From NCBI GenBank assembly GCA_002729885.1, contig PBUB01000014.1, positions 186,001 to 250,000 on the forward strand: a stretch of 64,000 nucleotides of DNA, written 5' to 3'. The position numbers and the translations under genes are program-made. This stretch comes from Spirochaetaceae bacterium. Its GTDB lineage: Bacteria; Spirochaetota; Leptospiria; Leptospirales; Leptonemataceae. The notes under the pieces are model-generated. The model was not told the DNA's origin, made no database searches, and worked only from the letters and a program-made list of their open reading frames with translations. Below are positions 17,289-26,794 of this stretch, piece by piece (within the stretch, counting starts at the first letter, position 1; every line of letters starts with the position of its first letter).

Positions 17289-18452
17289 TTAGAAGGCTGG
17301 CTTAAACGGGGAAAGTTCGGATGGATCCTCGAACACCTGGAAACGAACATCAGGTGGTATTCGCAGGTTTCTATATCGAAGGGCATGGGCATCCTCTCCA
17401 GTGACATTTCTGATCAGGATAGCTTGAATCTGATCGGGAAACCTGGTGGCCGCATAAGAATAGACTTCCGGATCCTGCTCCCCGGAATCTCCTACAAGGA
17501 TGAACTTTCTTCCCGGAAATTGAAGCAGTAATGACTCCAGGGATGTTACCTTGTAGTGCCGGGAAACATTGTCTTCATTATGGTTTATGAACTTCCAGAA
17601 GCTTCCATCGCTTAGATGAAAATTGCGCAGATGGTAGCTCCCTTCCGGGAAGCCGGATTCAACTAAAAAAGTCTTTAGCGAAGGAAATAACTGCCAGGGA
17701 GATCCGGAAATGTAGTGAAACATGGCGCCCTGCTGATGCCAGACTTCATAAAGATCGGACATGCCCTTCACGGCTCGGAAATGGTGAAAAAAGGTGTTAT
17801 CGATTAGTCGCTCACGGTTGCGAACTTCCGAAACCTTGATGGTATCGTCGATATCGGATACTATACTCAAGCCGCTGTTATCCACCAGAAATAGTCTGGC
17901 ACTGGCCAGTTCTATTCCGTTCAGAGAACCATGCATGGTAAGTACAGAAGTGCCGGGACCGTCATCGGTAATTGTCACCGGAAAGCTGATTCGACTATGA
18001 CCACTGGATTCGGATGCAGGCATTGAGTAGCTTTTACCATCAATGCTGACCTGCATATTGCGGTCCTCTTCGCTATCCAGAAGAAACCAGGAAATCCGCT
18101 CTTGAAAAAGATCGCTCTGCCACTTCGGCATTTCCTCTTCTTCCAGTTCTTCTCGCTCCAGTACTTCTTTTAGAAGCTTCTGTAGTAAAACGTGGCTTCG
18201 ATCGCTTTGCTCAAGTTCAAAGAAGTAGGAATGCAGTTGAATCATCCACTGCCCATTTTCCATTCGGTATCCGTAGGCAGGATAGAGAATGGCTCTATCT
18301 TCAGTTAGATGCTTTCGCATCGGTTTGCCACATCCAGAACTAGTAAAAGGGATCAGAAGGGAAAACACCAACGCAAGTATCGCATAAGCAATCCATCGGA
18401 TCTGCAAATGGGAAACTAATGTTAAGAAGAATCGGAATGCATTTAGAAACAT
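17289..18452 (-). CDS. App1-family phosphatidate phosphatase (DUF2183)
   Basis: 387 residues. A hydrophobic N-terminus ending SSGC at about 41 may be a lipoprotein signal. The C-terminal half shows the DUF2183/App1 HAD-like catalytic site DIDDTIKVSEV (200-210), then FHYISGSPWQLFPSL and KFILVGDSGEQDPEVY, all conserved in this family. Yeast App1 dephosphorylates phosphatidic acid to diacylglycerol with Mg2+; bacterial members are mostly envelope-associated and uncharacterised. Together with the PAP2 domain nearby it adds to the lipid-phosphate theme of the region. Transcribed alone, away from the cupin gene by 180 bases. Confidence 0.85.
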   Translation of the reverse strand: MFLNAFRFFLTLVSHLQIRWIAYAILALVFSLLIPFTSSGCGKPMRKHLTEDRAILYPAYGYRMENGQWMIQLHSYFFELEQSDRSHVLLQKLLKEVLEREELEEEEMPKWQSDLFQERISWFLLDSEEDRNMQVSIDGKSYSMPASESSGHSRISFPVTITDDGPGTSVLTMHGSLNGIELASARLFLVDNSGLSIVSDIDDTIKVSEVRNRERLIDNTFFHHFRAVKGMSDLYEVWHQQGAMFHYISGSPWQLFPSLKTFLVESGFPEGSYHLRNFHLSDGSFWKFINHNEDNVSRHYKVTSLESLLLQFPGRKFILVGDSGEQDPEVYSYAATRFPDQIQAILIRNVTGEDAHALRYRNLRIPPDVRFQVFEDPSELSPFKPAF

Positions 18453-18532
18453 GGCAGAAGAAAAAACCGATGCGAAACTGTGCTATAGTTGTTCTGTAAG
18501 TATGGAGACACCTTTACCTTCCAGAATACCGC

Positions 18533-18832
18533 TTAAAGTGACCAGGATTCATGCCACAATCGCATCACTTCCTGAATTCCTCGCCGCACCAGATCCTCAT
18601 TAAACTCAGTGCGCTTTCGCAATTGCTGCTCTACCTTGCCCACCACTCCACGAAGAAATACCGTTTGCTCCGCTTTACTACTGATCATTACAGCATCGAG
18701 CTTTGTGCTACGATCCTCCAGCTCAGCCACCACGGCTCTGGTAATGATCTCCAGAGCGTCATCCCGTTCCATGGCAAGCATTCTCTGCATGGCACGAGCG
18801 CCGGTATCGATCATCTTGATTTGGCGGTCCAT
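18533..18832 (-). CDS. Small helical hypothetical protein
   Basis: 99 residues from ATG 18832; a GTG two codons upstream is equally possible. The sequence is rich in charged residues and predicted helix (QRMLAMERDDALEIITRAVVAELE, split around residue 25), with no signal peptide, membrane helix or cysteine. I do not recognise it. It lies 80 bases upstream of the App1 gene on the same strand and may be co-transcribed. No clear ribosome site. Confidence 0.55.
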   Translation of the reverse strand: MDRQIKMIDTGARAMQRMLAMERDDALEIITRAVVAELEDRSTKLDAVMISSKAEQTVFLRGVVGKVEQQLRKRTEFNEDLVRRGIQEVMRLWHESWSL

Positions 18833-19057
18833 ACTCACGGTAGTAGTGAGACGCCTATGCTGCTGAAGTCAGCCATTTTTCGGCGCCATTGGAGGGCTGC
18901 CATACAAGCTGAATAAGAAGGGAAAAGGGAGCCAGGCCCTTGTGGTTCCACGCCATGTTCTTTGCCAGGATGTAGTCCAGTTCTCTAAATCGGGAAATCT
19001 GAACCGAATAGAGATGTATGGATGGACGAATTCACGGGTTACTGAGTCATCTGCATA

Positions 19058-19402
19058 ATGAGCCAGATGACACGTGACGTATTGCAAATCGTCCGTTCTA
19101 TTCCAGAAGGACGAGTCACTACCTATGGTAGCATCGCACGTTTTCTCCACATCTCCCCCAGGAATGTGGCCTTCGTACTGGCTGGCAGCAAAGGAAAGGA
19201 CATACCCTGGCATCGCGTGGTTTCGGCCCAGGGATGGCTGAACAGGGATCGAAAGATAGGGGATCGAAAACAGGAAAGGCGATTAAAGAAGGAAGGTATT
19301 TTCGTAGAGAATCAGAAAGTGGATCTGGATCGCTATGGCGTTGAAGCCAAAACTTTGAACTCCGGCGTCAATGGCGGTCAAATATATAAAAAACCGCAGT
19401 AG
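19058..19402 (+). CDS. Alkyltransferase-like (ATL) protein
   Basis: 114 residues. It matches the C-terminal DNA-binding domain of O6-alkylguanine-DNA alkyltransferase: IPEGRVTTYGSIARFL, then RNVAFVLAG, then the active-site segment IPWHRVV (49-55). In true MGMT proteins the residue before HRV is the alkyl-accepting Cys; here it is Trp 51. That substitution, together with the small size, defines ATL proteins. ATLs do not repair alkyl lesions themselves but bind O6-alkylguanine, flip it and hand it to nucleotide excision repair. The C-terminal 30 residues are poorly conserved. It appears monocistronic. Confidence 0.85.
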   Translation: MSQMTRDVLQIVRSIPEGRVTTYGSIARFLHISPRNVAFVLAGSKGKDIPWHRVVSAQGWLNRDRKIGDRKQERRLKKEGIFVENQKVDLDRYGVEAKTLNSGVNGGQIYKKPQ

Positions 19403-19452
19403 CCTTAACCTAAGGAGATTCGCCTGACAATTACTGCTCCAGATCAGCGGTC

Positions 19453-19555
19453 CGGCAAATGTTGCTCCAGGCAAGCCGCCCGGCAAATGCTGCTCCAGGC
19501 AAGCCGGCCGGAAAATGCTGTCTCTGACAAGATCTCGGGCAAAATGCTCCTGGAC
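19453..19555 (+). repeat. Degenerate 28-bp tandem repeat, about 3.5-4 copies
   Basis: Copies begin at about 19453, 19481, 19509 and 19537. The first two are nearly identical (unit CGGCAAATGYTGCTCCAGGC followed by AAGCCGCC); the third and fourth diverge. The repeat lies between the ATL gene and the small secreted protein gene and encodes no protein in a convincing frame. Confidence 0.7.
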
Positions 19556-19685
19556 TGAGTTAGTTTTCTCATTCCAGGCTGGCAGCGAACTCCGGATTCC
19601 TAACTTGCACGTTCCAGACGAACTATGCTAAAGTTTTTTCAAACTGGATGTCAGAACCGGCGTCTAATGGCATACAGGAGAATTC

Positions 19686-20285
19686 ATGGTGGAAATCATA
19701 TTTCTGGTATATCTCGTATTTTCCAGCGGCAACCTGGACCAGGCTCATTACTATGCCTGGCATACCTATGACGCTGGTCCCAAATTTCTGGTGAATCGTC
19801 CTTGCGAAGAAACGATTCAAGATCCTGCCTTTCAATTGCATCTGCGAAAATCGCTGAAGCCCGGTCAGCGGGGAAAGATCCTGTGTCGGAGCGCATCCGA
19901 AATGGACTCCCTTCAGAAACTGGCAGAAAGCCCCGCGCTGGAATTATTGCCCTTAAAAGAAGACACCCTGGCCGAACAAAAAATTGTGATGCTGGAGGGG
20001 AAACTGGTGCATCGTCCGTACGATTCCGGAAGAAAAAGCCAGCAATCCTATATGGGTCAGGAATTCTTCCTGGTGAAGGACAATGGAAAGGAGGTAGCTC
20101 TCTATCCTACGGCAAAGGTCAGCCGCGATATGCTATTGAAGCAAAAGAATAAAAAAATTCGCATCCAGGCTAGATTTGTGGATCGCACGCCCGGCGAAGA
20201 TAGCCCCATTTCTTCCTTTCCTGTGGGCCCGGATGGAGGCCCAATGAAAAGGACTGGCTATGAAGTCTTGAAACTTCAACCCTGA
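19686..20285 (+). CDS. Hypothetical protein with signal-like N-terminus
   Basis: 199 residues starting at an ATG with an AGGAG site seven bases upstream, a strong start. Residues 1-15 are hydrophobic (MVEIIFLVYLVFSSG) and may be a short signal or anchor. The rest is charged, with two cysteines (PCEET, ILCRS) and a later segment (KIVMLEGKLVHRPYD ... KKIRIQARFVDR) that could be an OB-like beta-barrel. No family recognised. Its 3' end overlaps the convergent MDR gene by 10 bases. Confidence 0.65.
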   Translation: MVEIIFLVYLVFSSGNLDQAHYYAWHTYDAGPKFLVNRPCEETIQDPAFQLHLRKSLKPGQRGKILCRSASEMDSLQKLAESPALELLPLKEDTLAEQKIVMLEGKLVHRPYDSGRKSQQSYMGQEFFLVKDNGKEVALYPTAKVSRDMLLKQKNKKIRIQARFVDRTPGEDSPISSFPVGPDGGPMKRTGYEVLKLQP

Positions 20286-21223
20286 GCAGCAGACGGATTG
20301 ACTAAAACGATTTTGCCTTTCGCATGGCCCTCTTCGGACTTCCGGTGAGCTTCTTTCGCCTGATCCATTGGAAAAGTAGAATCAATATGTGTCCTCACTT
20401 CTCCGGAGGCAAGCCATGCCATTAGTTTTCGCATATCCTCCGGTCTGGACTCAACCATCGCTCCGCGATAGTGAATCCCCCTGAGAGCAGCTTCTGCAAA
20501 ATGGACTGGATTCGGAAGCGTACTTAAGAAGGCACCTCGCCGTTCAATCCTTCCAGAAAGCTCTGCAGGATTGCTACGGGCTACGGCATCCAGCACGATA
20601 TCGTAGTTCTTCAACTGACCGGGGTAATCTGAGTCATCGTAGGCAAACCCTTCGCTGGCACCCAGATCTGCCAGGAATTGCAAATTCCTGGAACTGGCCA
20701 CTGCCGTTACCCGAGCACCCATGGCCCGGGCAATCTGAATTCCAAAATGACCCACACCTCCGGAGCCTCCCAGCACCAGGACTCGGCTATCCTCTTTGAC
20801 CAGTCCTTTCATTAGCTGGTAGGCAGTAAGGGCCGCAAGCGGTGCCCCGGCTCCTTCCTCGAAACTAACGTTGGAAGGCCTGGGCTGACAGCAGGAGGCT
20901 TTCATAAGAATACGCTCGGCATAGCCGCCTCCTTCCAGGGCGCTATGATACCCGATTACCTCGTCTCCTGGTTTGAAGCTGGTTACGTTCTTGCCAGTCT
21001 CGGCTACGATTCCGGATACCTCGGCCCCCGGAACAAAGGGCAATTTGAGCCGAAATAGAAATGAAAACGGTATGGAGCCACTGCGTAGCTTCCAGTCCAC
21101 CGGGTTCACTCCTGCAGCTTTAACACGAATAGCTACCTGATCGGGACCGGGAGTAGATTCCTTCAATTCGGTCCATTGAAGCACATCGGGACCGCCGAAT
21201 TTTGAGTACTGGATAGCCTTCAT
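20276..21223 (-). CDS. Zinc-free MDR oxidoreductase (quinone oxidoreductase-like)
   Basis: 315 residues. GroES-like N-terminal domain (VKAAGVNPVDWKLRSG), then the Rossmann NADPH site VLVLGGSGGVGHFGIQIARAMGA split around residue 150, and the usual C-terminal ending GKIVLVN. Zinc-ligand cysteines of classical alcohol dehydrogenases are absent. Family members reduce quinones, enals or enones with NADPH. The substrate is not evident, but the 2-alkenal/enone class would suit an organism handling many unsaturated lipids (inference). Single gene with its own start at 21223. Confidence 0.88.
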   Translation of the reverse strand: MKAIQYSKFGGPDVLQWTELKESTPGPDQVAIRVKAAGVNPVDWKLRSGSIPFSFLFRLKLPFVPGAEVSGIVAETGKNVTSFKPGDEVIGYHSALEGGGYAERILMKASCCQPRPSNVSFEEGAGAPLAALTAYQLMKGLVKEDSRVLVLGGSGGVGHFGIQIARAMGARVTAVASSRNLQFLADLGASEGFAYDDSDYPGQLKNYDIVLDAVARSNPAELSGRIERRGAFLSTLPNPVHFAEAALRGIHYRGAMVESRPEDMRKLMAWLASGEVRTHIDSTFPMDQAKEAHRKSEEGHAKGKIVLVNPSAAQG

Positions 21224-21309
21224 TGCATCAATGAAATGCAGCCGGTCGATTCTGACAAGAAGGCTTTAGTTCTTGCCATTCCTGTTTATATTCCGATTCA
21301 GGCACCCGG

Positions 21310-22395
21310 TCAGTCTCCGTCGCCCAGAGCTGCGTAGGGAATTGTTGCCAATTCAAGCCCATCGCTCTCAAAAGATTCCAGTATGGAAACATTAACCTCG
21401 CCCACAACCCTGTGATATTCCTTATAGTGAGTTACCCAGAAACGGTACTTGATTCGATGTCCCCAGGGTAAAATTTCTTTAAGATAGACTTTCCATTTAT
21501 CAATGTCCGGATGCTCTTCGCAAATCCTCTCGATGGAGCTCATTGCATGGCTAACTCGCTCCGCAGAGTTCGATGAGGCCAGATGTAGACTGGTGGAGTG
21601 TCTTCGTCTCTCTCCGTAGGCACTAATGTTTACCAGTGGCTGGTTCGTAACAATTGCATTGGGTAGAAACAAAAGGGTATCGAATCGGGTTCGAATTCTG
21701 GTACTTCGCAGCCCTATAGCGTCCACCACCCCCTCGTATTCCTTATCTGCATCTATAATAACATAGTCTCCCATGCGAAAGGGCCTGTCGGTAAAGATAG
21801 TAACTCCCCCGAAGGCATGGGCCAGGGTTTCTCGAGCGGCCATGGCCAGTGCAAAGCCACCAACACCCAGTCCAGCCAGCAAAGAGTAGATGTTATATCC
21901 GGCATTGGACAGCGCAATAATCGCTCCCAGGACAATAATGGTATATTTCCCTCCGCGAATGATAATGGGAAATACCTGGTCATCCAGCTTGGTTTCGGAT
22001 TTTTCCGCTATGGGAGTTAGCCAGTGATCCAGAAGCTTCTCATATAGATTCGCAAGAGCTATACTAATAATCAAGGTGAAGACAACGGTAAAGACGCTAT
22101 TGGCTCCTTCCTGTACCGCCGGTGATAGAGTAAGAACATCCAGGCCCAGGTAAGTAGTAAGCACAAATATTGCGGCGATGGATGGCCGAGCGATTACTGT
22201 AACGAGAATATCATCTACTTCGGATTCTGTCTTCTCTGCCAGTCTTCGCACCGCCGAATTCAACACCCAACGAAAGAGCGATGCCAGCAACACAGCCAGA
22301 ATCACTATACCCAGAAAGAAAAGAATCTGCCAGATGTCATTTCCCAGAAATTCAATATCCAGGAATTGACGAATATTCTTAAGCACTTCTTTCAT
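21310..22395 (-). CDS. MscS-family mechanosensitive ion channel
   Basis: 361 residues. Four or five membrane helices (about 20-40, 65-90, 95-115, 150-175) lead into the pore-lining TM3 and MscS beta domain: AGLGVGGFALAMAARETLAH, then FGGVTIFTDRPFRMGDYVII, with GVVDAIGLRSTRIR and FLPNAIVTNQPLVN following. These are hallmark MscS segments. The C-terminal alpha/beta domain is present, so the gene is complete. The channel opens on membrane tension to release osmolytes during hypo-osmotic shock. It is an isolated transcription unit. Confidence 0.92.
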   Translation of the reverse strand: MKEVLKNIRQFLDIEFLGNDIWQILFFLGIVILAVLLASLFRWVLNSAVRRLAEKTESEVDDILVTVIARPSIAAIFVLTTYLGLDVLTLSPAVQEGANSVFTVVFTLIISIALANLYEKLLDHWLTPIAEKSETKLDDQVFPIIIRGGKYTIIVLGAIIALSNAGYNIYSLLAGLGVGGFALAMAARETLAHAFGGVTIFTDRPFRMGDYVIIDADKEYEGVVDAIGLRSTRIRTRFDTLLFLPNAIVTNQPLVNISAYGERRRHSTSLHLASSNSAERVSHAMSSIERICEEHPDIDKWKVYLKEILPWGHRIKYRFWVTHYKEYHRVVGEVNVSILESFESDGLELATIPYAALGDGD

Positions 22396-22510
22396 GGGCT
22401 ACTCCAACCTGCGCCAGTTAGCATATCTGCGAAAAACGCAAGATATCATGGAAACAGACTCCCAGCGTTGTACTGCGCCTGCGGAACCTTGCAAGAGGTT
22501 TTTGACTCAA

Positions 22511-23485
22511 CTATTGAGGATGCTCCAGAAATTCCCTGTCCGCACGGTGCGACAGCCATGTTTCCAGCAAACTAATACCCAGAACTATGGTTCCTCCCAG
22601 AGCAGTTACCGGACCGGGTATTTCTCCCAGCAGAACGGCAGCCAGGATAATCCCATAAATAGGCTCAAGACTAACAATTGTTCCTACAACTCTGGCATCC
22701 AGATGTCGAATGCTGTAGGTCACCAGAAGGTACGGAAGTCCGGAGAAGAACAGAGCAATGTAGGCCAGTCTTAACCAGTCGGAATACCCCAGAGTCATCG
22801 TTCCAGGAGCGAAGAAAATAAAGAGCATTGCCGTGATAACGGATTCGTAAAAATTAATGGTAACGCTGGAAATGCGCTGTACACTTTTTCTGGTTACAAG
22901 CATCACAACCGCCACCAGAAAACCCGAAGCAGTAGCAGACAGAAGACCGGACCATCCTCCTGCACGAATTCCATCCGGCGCAAGCAAAGCCAGTCCCAGT
23001 AATATGCCGAAGCCTGAAAGCAGGTTGCGAAAGCGAAATCGAACAGGAAAGAATACAGGTTCAAACAGGGAAAGCCATACAGGGAATGTGAAAGTGGCAA
23101 TCAGAGCTACCGCCACGCTGGTCATCTGAACCGCAAAAATGAATGTCCACCATTGTAGAGCCTGAAGAGAACCAAGCAGCATTACTGACCGGATGTCTCG
23201 CGCATTACGAAGAGCCAGGGTTCGTCCGGTAAAATACATCAGGATTCCCAGGGCAATACACTGAATCAATGAGCGGCCAAATACCACTGCGGATGCAGAT
23301 GCGGGAATAACCTTCAATGCCGGTGCCAGAAACCCCAGAAGCAGGGCCGAAACATGTACCAACAACAGACTCTGTTTCCCGGGATCTGTACTCAATGGCT
23401 TACTGCCTCCATTCTGGCGCGAAAGACAGTCTCGCATTGAACGACCTGTCCTCGTTTTTTCAGAAACTCTGGTGCGAGATGCCAT
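22511..23485 (-). CDS. EamA/DMT-family transporter
   Basis: 324 residues from ATG 23485; TTG 23494 or an internal ATG at 23440 are alternatives, and the first 35 residues are hydrophilic and poorly conserved. Ten hydrophobic helices follow in the 5+5 inverted duplication of the drug/metabolite transporter superfamily. The second EamA unit ends SLEPIYGIILAAVLLGEIPG, then GGTIVLGISLLETWL, a typical closing signature. Probable role: export of a small metabolite; the substrate cannot be read from the sequence. It is divergent from the patatin gene, with about 60 bases between starts. Confidence 0.85.
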   Translation of the reverse strand: MASRTRVSEKTRTGRSMRDCLSRQNGGSKPLSTDPGKQSLLLVHVSALLLGFLAPALKVIPASASAVVFGRSLIQCIALGILMYFTGRTLALRNARDIRSVMLLGSLQALQWWTFIFAVQMTSVAVALIATFTFPVWLSLFEPVFFPVRFRFRNLLSGFGILLGLALLAPDGIRAGGWSGLLSATASGFLVAVVMLVTRKSVQRISSVTINFYESVITAMLFIFFAPGTMTLGYSDWLRLAYIALFFSGLPYLLVTYSIRHLDARVVGTIVSLEPIYGIILAAVLLGEIPGPVTALGGTIVLGISLLETWLSHRADREFLEHPQ

Positions 23486-23545
23486 CCATTGCAAGATATT
23501 CTTGTTTTCCAGAGAGCCTCTTACAGAACTGCAAATCGTCGTGCC

Positions 23546-25795
23546 ATGGATATAAGGGAATTAAAGAACCAGGGAATATCTCTTGTTGCAGTTCTTCAAC
23601 AGACTCCGCTATTTGAACAGACCTCCATAGAGACTATCAAGGACATCCTTCGAGAAGCGGACTCGGTGAGCTTCGGTCCGGATCAGGTTGTGATGATGCA
23701 GGGAGAGCCCGGAGATGCAATGTATGTTGTACTCAGCGGCAAACTCCGAGCCCGACAGTCCGGCAACCTGGTGGGAGAAATCAATGCCGGCGAATTTTTC
23801 GGTGAAGCAGCATTGCTTACAGATGAAAAGCGTCAGGCCACCATTCAAACGGTTACAAGCTGCGATTTGATTCGCATTTCCAAGGAACTGTTTCAAAAGA
23901 TTCTGGAGAAACATCCGGAACAAATGCAGGACGTGGCTTCCATCATTACACGCAGAGTCCAGAGCATCAAGGAGGCCAGATACAGACCTCCTTCCACGGA
24001 AGTGATTTCCTTTTTGTCCAAACTGCCGATATTCGCAGATATTCCAGCAGCGCTACTGAAGAAGTTGGAGCCCATCGTGCAATGGGAAGACTTCCCGGAC
24101 AGAGAAATGGTAGTGGAGCAGGGAAAACCTGGAGACGGAATGTATCTGGTTTTCAATGGACGGCTTCGCTGGACTACCAGGGACTCGGATGGTGAAATAG
24201 TAAGGGAAGGCATTTTTAGGCCAGGGGACGTATTCGGCGAGCTATCGGTGCTCACAGGAGAGGCCAGGTCGGCCACAGTGTTTGCAATCCGCGACTGCGA
24301 ACTAATTCATCTGTCCGGAAAAAGCTTCGAGCGACTTGTCCATAGAGAACCCAGACTTCTACTGGCATTATCCAGAACTCTGGCGCGAAGGCTCACAGCT
24401 CCCACTGCTCAGGAAAAGAATCCAGCCAGAATATTCTGTATTCTACCGTTGCATCCCACTATCAATGTTTTCGATTTCTGTCACAAGCTAGCCCGGGTAC
24501 TGCCGGGGCAGACCGGCGTCATGACTTCCACAGATATTCCTGGAGGCACCGGCGAAGATTCAGCAGAGAGTGTCGAGTTAAACAGTCGATTGGTGTCCAT
24601 GGAACACAAAAACGACTACACCATCCTGGGCGCTTCCTATGAAGACACCGCCTGGACGCGAAAATGCTTGAGACACTGCGATTACATTATTCTTGTGGCC
24701 GACGCAGCAGGAGCTCCTCAGTTCAGCCCTGTAGAGTTAAAGAGACTGAGCGGAGGTAGCACCCATGCGTTGGATCCCAGGGAGCTGGTTCTACTTCAAT
24801 CAGGCAAAGAGACCTCGGCCGATGCTGCACCCTTCCTTGCCATTCGCAAAGTTCCTCATAAGCATATTAGAAAAAATCAAACCTCTGACTTTCAGCGACT
24901 TGCGCGATCCCTTACGGGAACCTCTGTGAACCTGGTGCTTGGCGGAGGTGGAGCCCGAGGGCTTGCTCATATCGGACTCTATCGCGCACTGCTGGAATCC
25001 AAGGTACCCATCGATGCAGTGGGAGGCACCAGCTTTGGAGCCATAATTGCCGCTGTAATTGCCCTGGGAAAAACTCCGGACGAAATCCTGGAACTGGTTC
25101 AGAAGTATCTAATCGAAGCTGATCCAATGACCGAATATTCATTTCCTTTCGTATCGCTAATCAAAGGCCGTAGATACACCAACGCGATCAAGGGTGTGAG
25201 CGGAGAAGGCCACATCGAAAACCTGCAAATCCCCTATTTCGCCATCGCTGCAGACCTGACCTCCGGTGCTCCCAGGATTCTGGATCGAGGTCCACTGTGG
25301 ATGGCCACGCGAGCATCCAGCTCCATTCCAGGACTGGCCCCCCCTTTACTTATGGACGATCATCTCCTGGTAGATGGCGGCATAGTAAACAATGTTCCCG
25401 CAGATGTAATGCGAGATCGAAGCGGAGGTAGGATTCTTGCGGTCCGAGTAGGTGAGGCCGGAGAGGTACCGGGGGATGCAGATATTGGACAACTAATAGC
25501 CGAGATGGGCGAATCACCTGCACTTACAAGGTTGCTTCGCAATCGGTTACGGGGCAAGAAAACTAGAATCAGGTACCCCGGATTTGGACAACTTTTATTG
25601 CGTTCCGCCATACTGGGTGGCGATGATCATGAAAGGATTTCCAAACAGGCCGCAACCATCTGGACGGAACTTCCTGTGCAGGAATACGGATTGCTGGACT
25701 GGGAATCGGCGGACGAGCTTATCGAAATCGGCTACAGCCATGCAATGAAGCATATGGAAAGCTGGAAGCATCGATTGCTCAAACCTGCCAGGTAA
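23546..25795 (+). CDS. NTE-like patatin phospholipase with two cyclic-nucleotide-binding domains
   Basis: 749 residues from the ATG at 23546. Two cNMP-binding domains come first (about 20-140 and 155-285), with phosphate-binding-cassette-like segments FGEAALLTDEKRQATI and FGELSVLTGEARSATV. A mixed Rossmann-like linker follows (about 290-440). The patatin domain (about 455-640) has the oxyanion GGGGARG (466), nucleophile GTSFG (near 495) and catalytic Asp in VDGGIVNN (610). This is the neuropathy target esterase (NTE/PNPLA6) arrangement: a serine phospholipase/lysophospholipase at the membrane. Each cassette has an Arg at the usual cyclic-nucleotide contact, so cAMP control is plausible but unproven. 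Confidence 0.92.
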   Translation: MDIRELKNQGISLVAVLQQTPLFEQTSIETIKDILREADSVSFGPDQVVMMQGEPGDAMYVVLSGKLRARQSGNLVGEINAGEFFGEAALLTDEKRQATIQTVTSCDLIRISKELFQKILEKHPEQMQDVASIITRRVQSIKEARYRPPSTEVISFLSKLPIFADIPAALLKKLEPIVQWEDFPDREMVVEQGKPGDGMYLVFNGRLRWTTRDSDGEIVREGIFRPGDVFGELSVLTGEARSATVFAIRDCELIHLSGKSFERLVHREPRLLLALSRTLARRLTAPTAQEKNPARIFCILPLHPTINVFDFCHKLARVLPGQTGVMTSTDIPGGTGEDSAESVELNSRLVSMEHKNDYTILGASYEDTAWTRKCLRHCDYIILVADAAGAPQFSPVELKRLSGGSTHALDPRELVLLQSGKETSADAAPFLAIRKVPHKHIRKNQTSDFQRLARSLTGTSVNLVLGGGGARGLAHIGLYRALLESKVPIDAVGGTSFGAIIAAVIALGKTPDEILELVQKYLIEADPMTEYSFPFVSLIKGRRYTNAIKGVSGEGHIENLQIPYFAIAADLTSGAPRILDRGPLWMATRASSSIPGLAPPLLMDDHLLVDGGIVNNVPADVMRDRSGGRILAVRVGEAGEVPGDADIGQLIAEMGESPALTRLLRNRLRGKKTRIRYPGFGQLLLRSAILGGDDHERISKQAATIWTELPVQEYGLLDWESADELIEIGYSHAMKHMESWKHRLLKPAR

Positions 25796-26003
25796 TACTC
25801 GAACACCGTACTGGAATACAGGCAGGTTTCCGTTCGCGATCCAATTGCCTCAGTGTATTTAGCGACCTTCCTGAGTGCACGTACCTGGCCCTTTCACGTA
25901 ATTGTCCGGATCACAGGTCCACAGATCGCACCTGAATTCTGCGTATTGAGTCGACAGCCAGAACAGGGCAGTTGAAATCTGGCTTCCTGCACGGAGATCA
26001 ATC

Positions 26004-26663
26004 ATGCGAAAATCCATCCTGGTCCTGATAATACTTTTTCTGACTTTTGCCTGCGATACTCAGAAGAGCAATCCAGGCACAGAAACTGACTCTATGGATC
26101 GGAGCGAATTGGAAACGGACAGTACGGATGCCCCTGATAGCACTACCCTCCATATTCAGAGCATACGAAACCTGTACGCAGAGGCTATGAAAGTGCCAAA
26201 AACCAGCTTTGAGAAGAACTGCGGTGATGGCGCTCTGGTGTCGATAGTAGACGTACGAGAAAAAGACGGAAAACTACTGTGGATCCGTCATACGGGCGGC
26301 TACGATCACGGTTCCGTTTCTCATGAAGTCTTGCTATCAGGAAGCGAAGTCGTATTTGTTATGAAGGAAGAAAGAACCTGGAACTTCGATCCGGATCACC
26401 CGCCCACTGATACAGGCGAAAGCCAGACCATAGATGAAGCGAAGCAAAATCGATATTACTTTATGGACGGCGAATTGATTCGAGCACTGTTTAAGTCCGT
26501 TGTAGCTCGCTCCGTAAAAGGCGAATCGTTAGAAAAGAAACTCCAGGCTGCTCCCAATAAAGCTCATCCGACACCGGATGCAGGACAGGCCCTGGAAAAG
26601 GCGAAAAGCATAGTTTCTGGTTACAGGGGCTCCGGGCGAAATGCCTACTGGTGCAGTTACTAA
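26004..26663 (+). CDS. Hypothetical lipoprotein
   Basis: 219 residues with a clear lipoprotein signal: MRKSILVLIILFLTFAC, Cys at 17. A Ser/Thr/Asp/Glu-rich spacer follows (about 20-50), typical of surface-exposed lipoproteins. The mature domain has two cysteines (KNCGDG and the C-terminal YWCSY) that could form a disulfide, and a beta-rich centre (LLWIRHTGGYDHGSVSHEVLL). No family recognised. GGAG upstream supports the start. Confidence 0.7.
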   Translation: MRKSILVLIILFLTFACDTQKSNPGTETDSMDRSELETDSTDAPDSTTLHIQSIRNLYAEAMKVPKTSFEKNCGDGALVSIVDVREKDGKLLWIRHTGGYDHGSVSHEVLLSGSEVVFVMKEERTWNFDPDHPPTDTGESQTIDEAKQNRYYFMDGELIRALFKSVVARSVKGESLEKKLQAAPNKAHPTPDAGQALEKAKSIVSGYRGSGRNAYWCSY

Positions 26664-26794
26664 TTTCGATTTTTACCAGAGCAGAGCTGCCTGTCCGGAC
26701 ACGCTGATGCTTTCCGGTGGGGAATAAGCCGGTTGATTTCAGGGCCGCAGGATTCATAATCTGTCAGAAATCCTTTCAGGAATCACTGAGCCCC

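Noticed and set aside
18869..19213. A 114-residue minus-strand frame opposite the ATL gene
   Set aside because: It lies antisense to a well-recognised gene, lacks a ribosome site and its composition is not protein-like.
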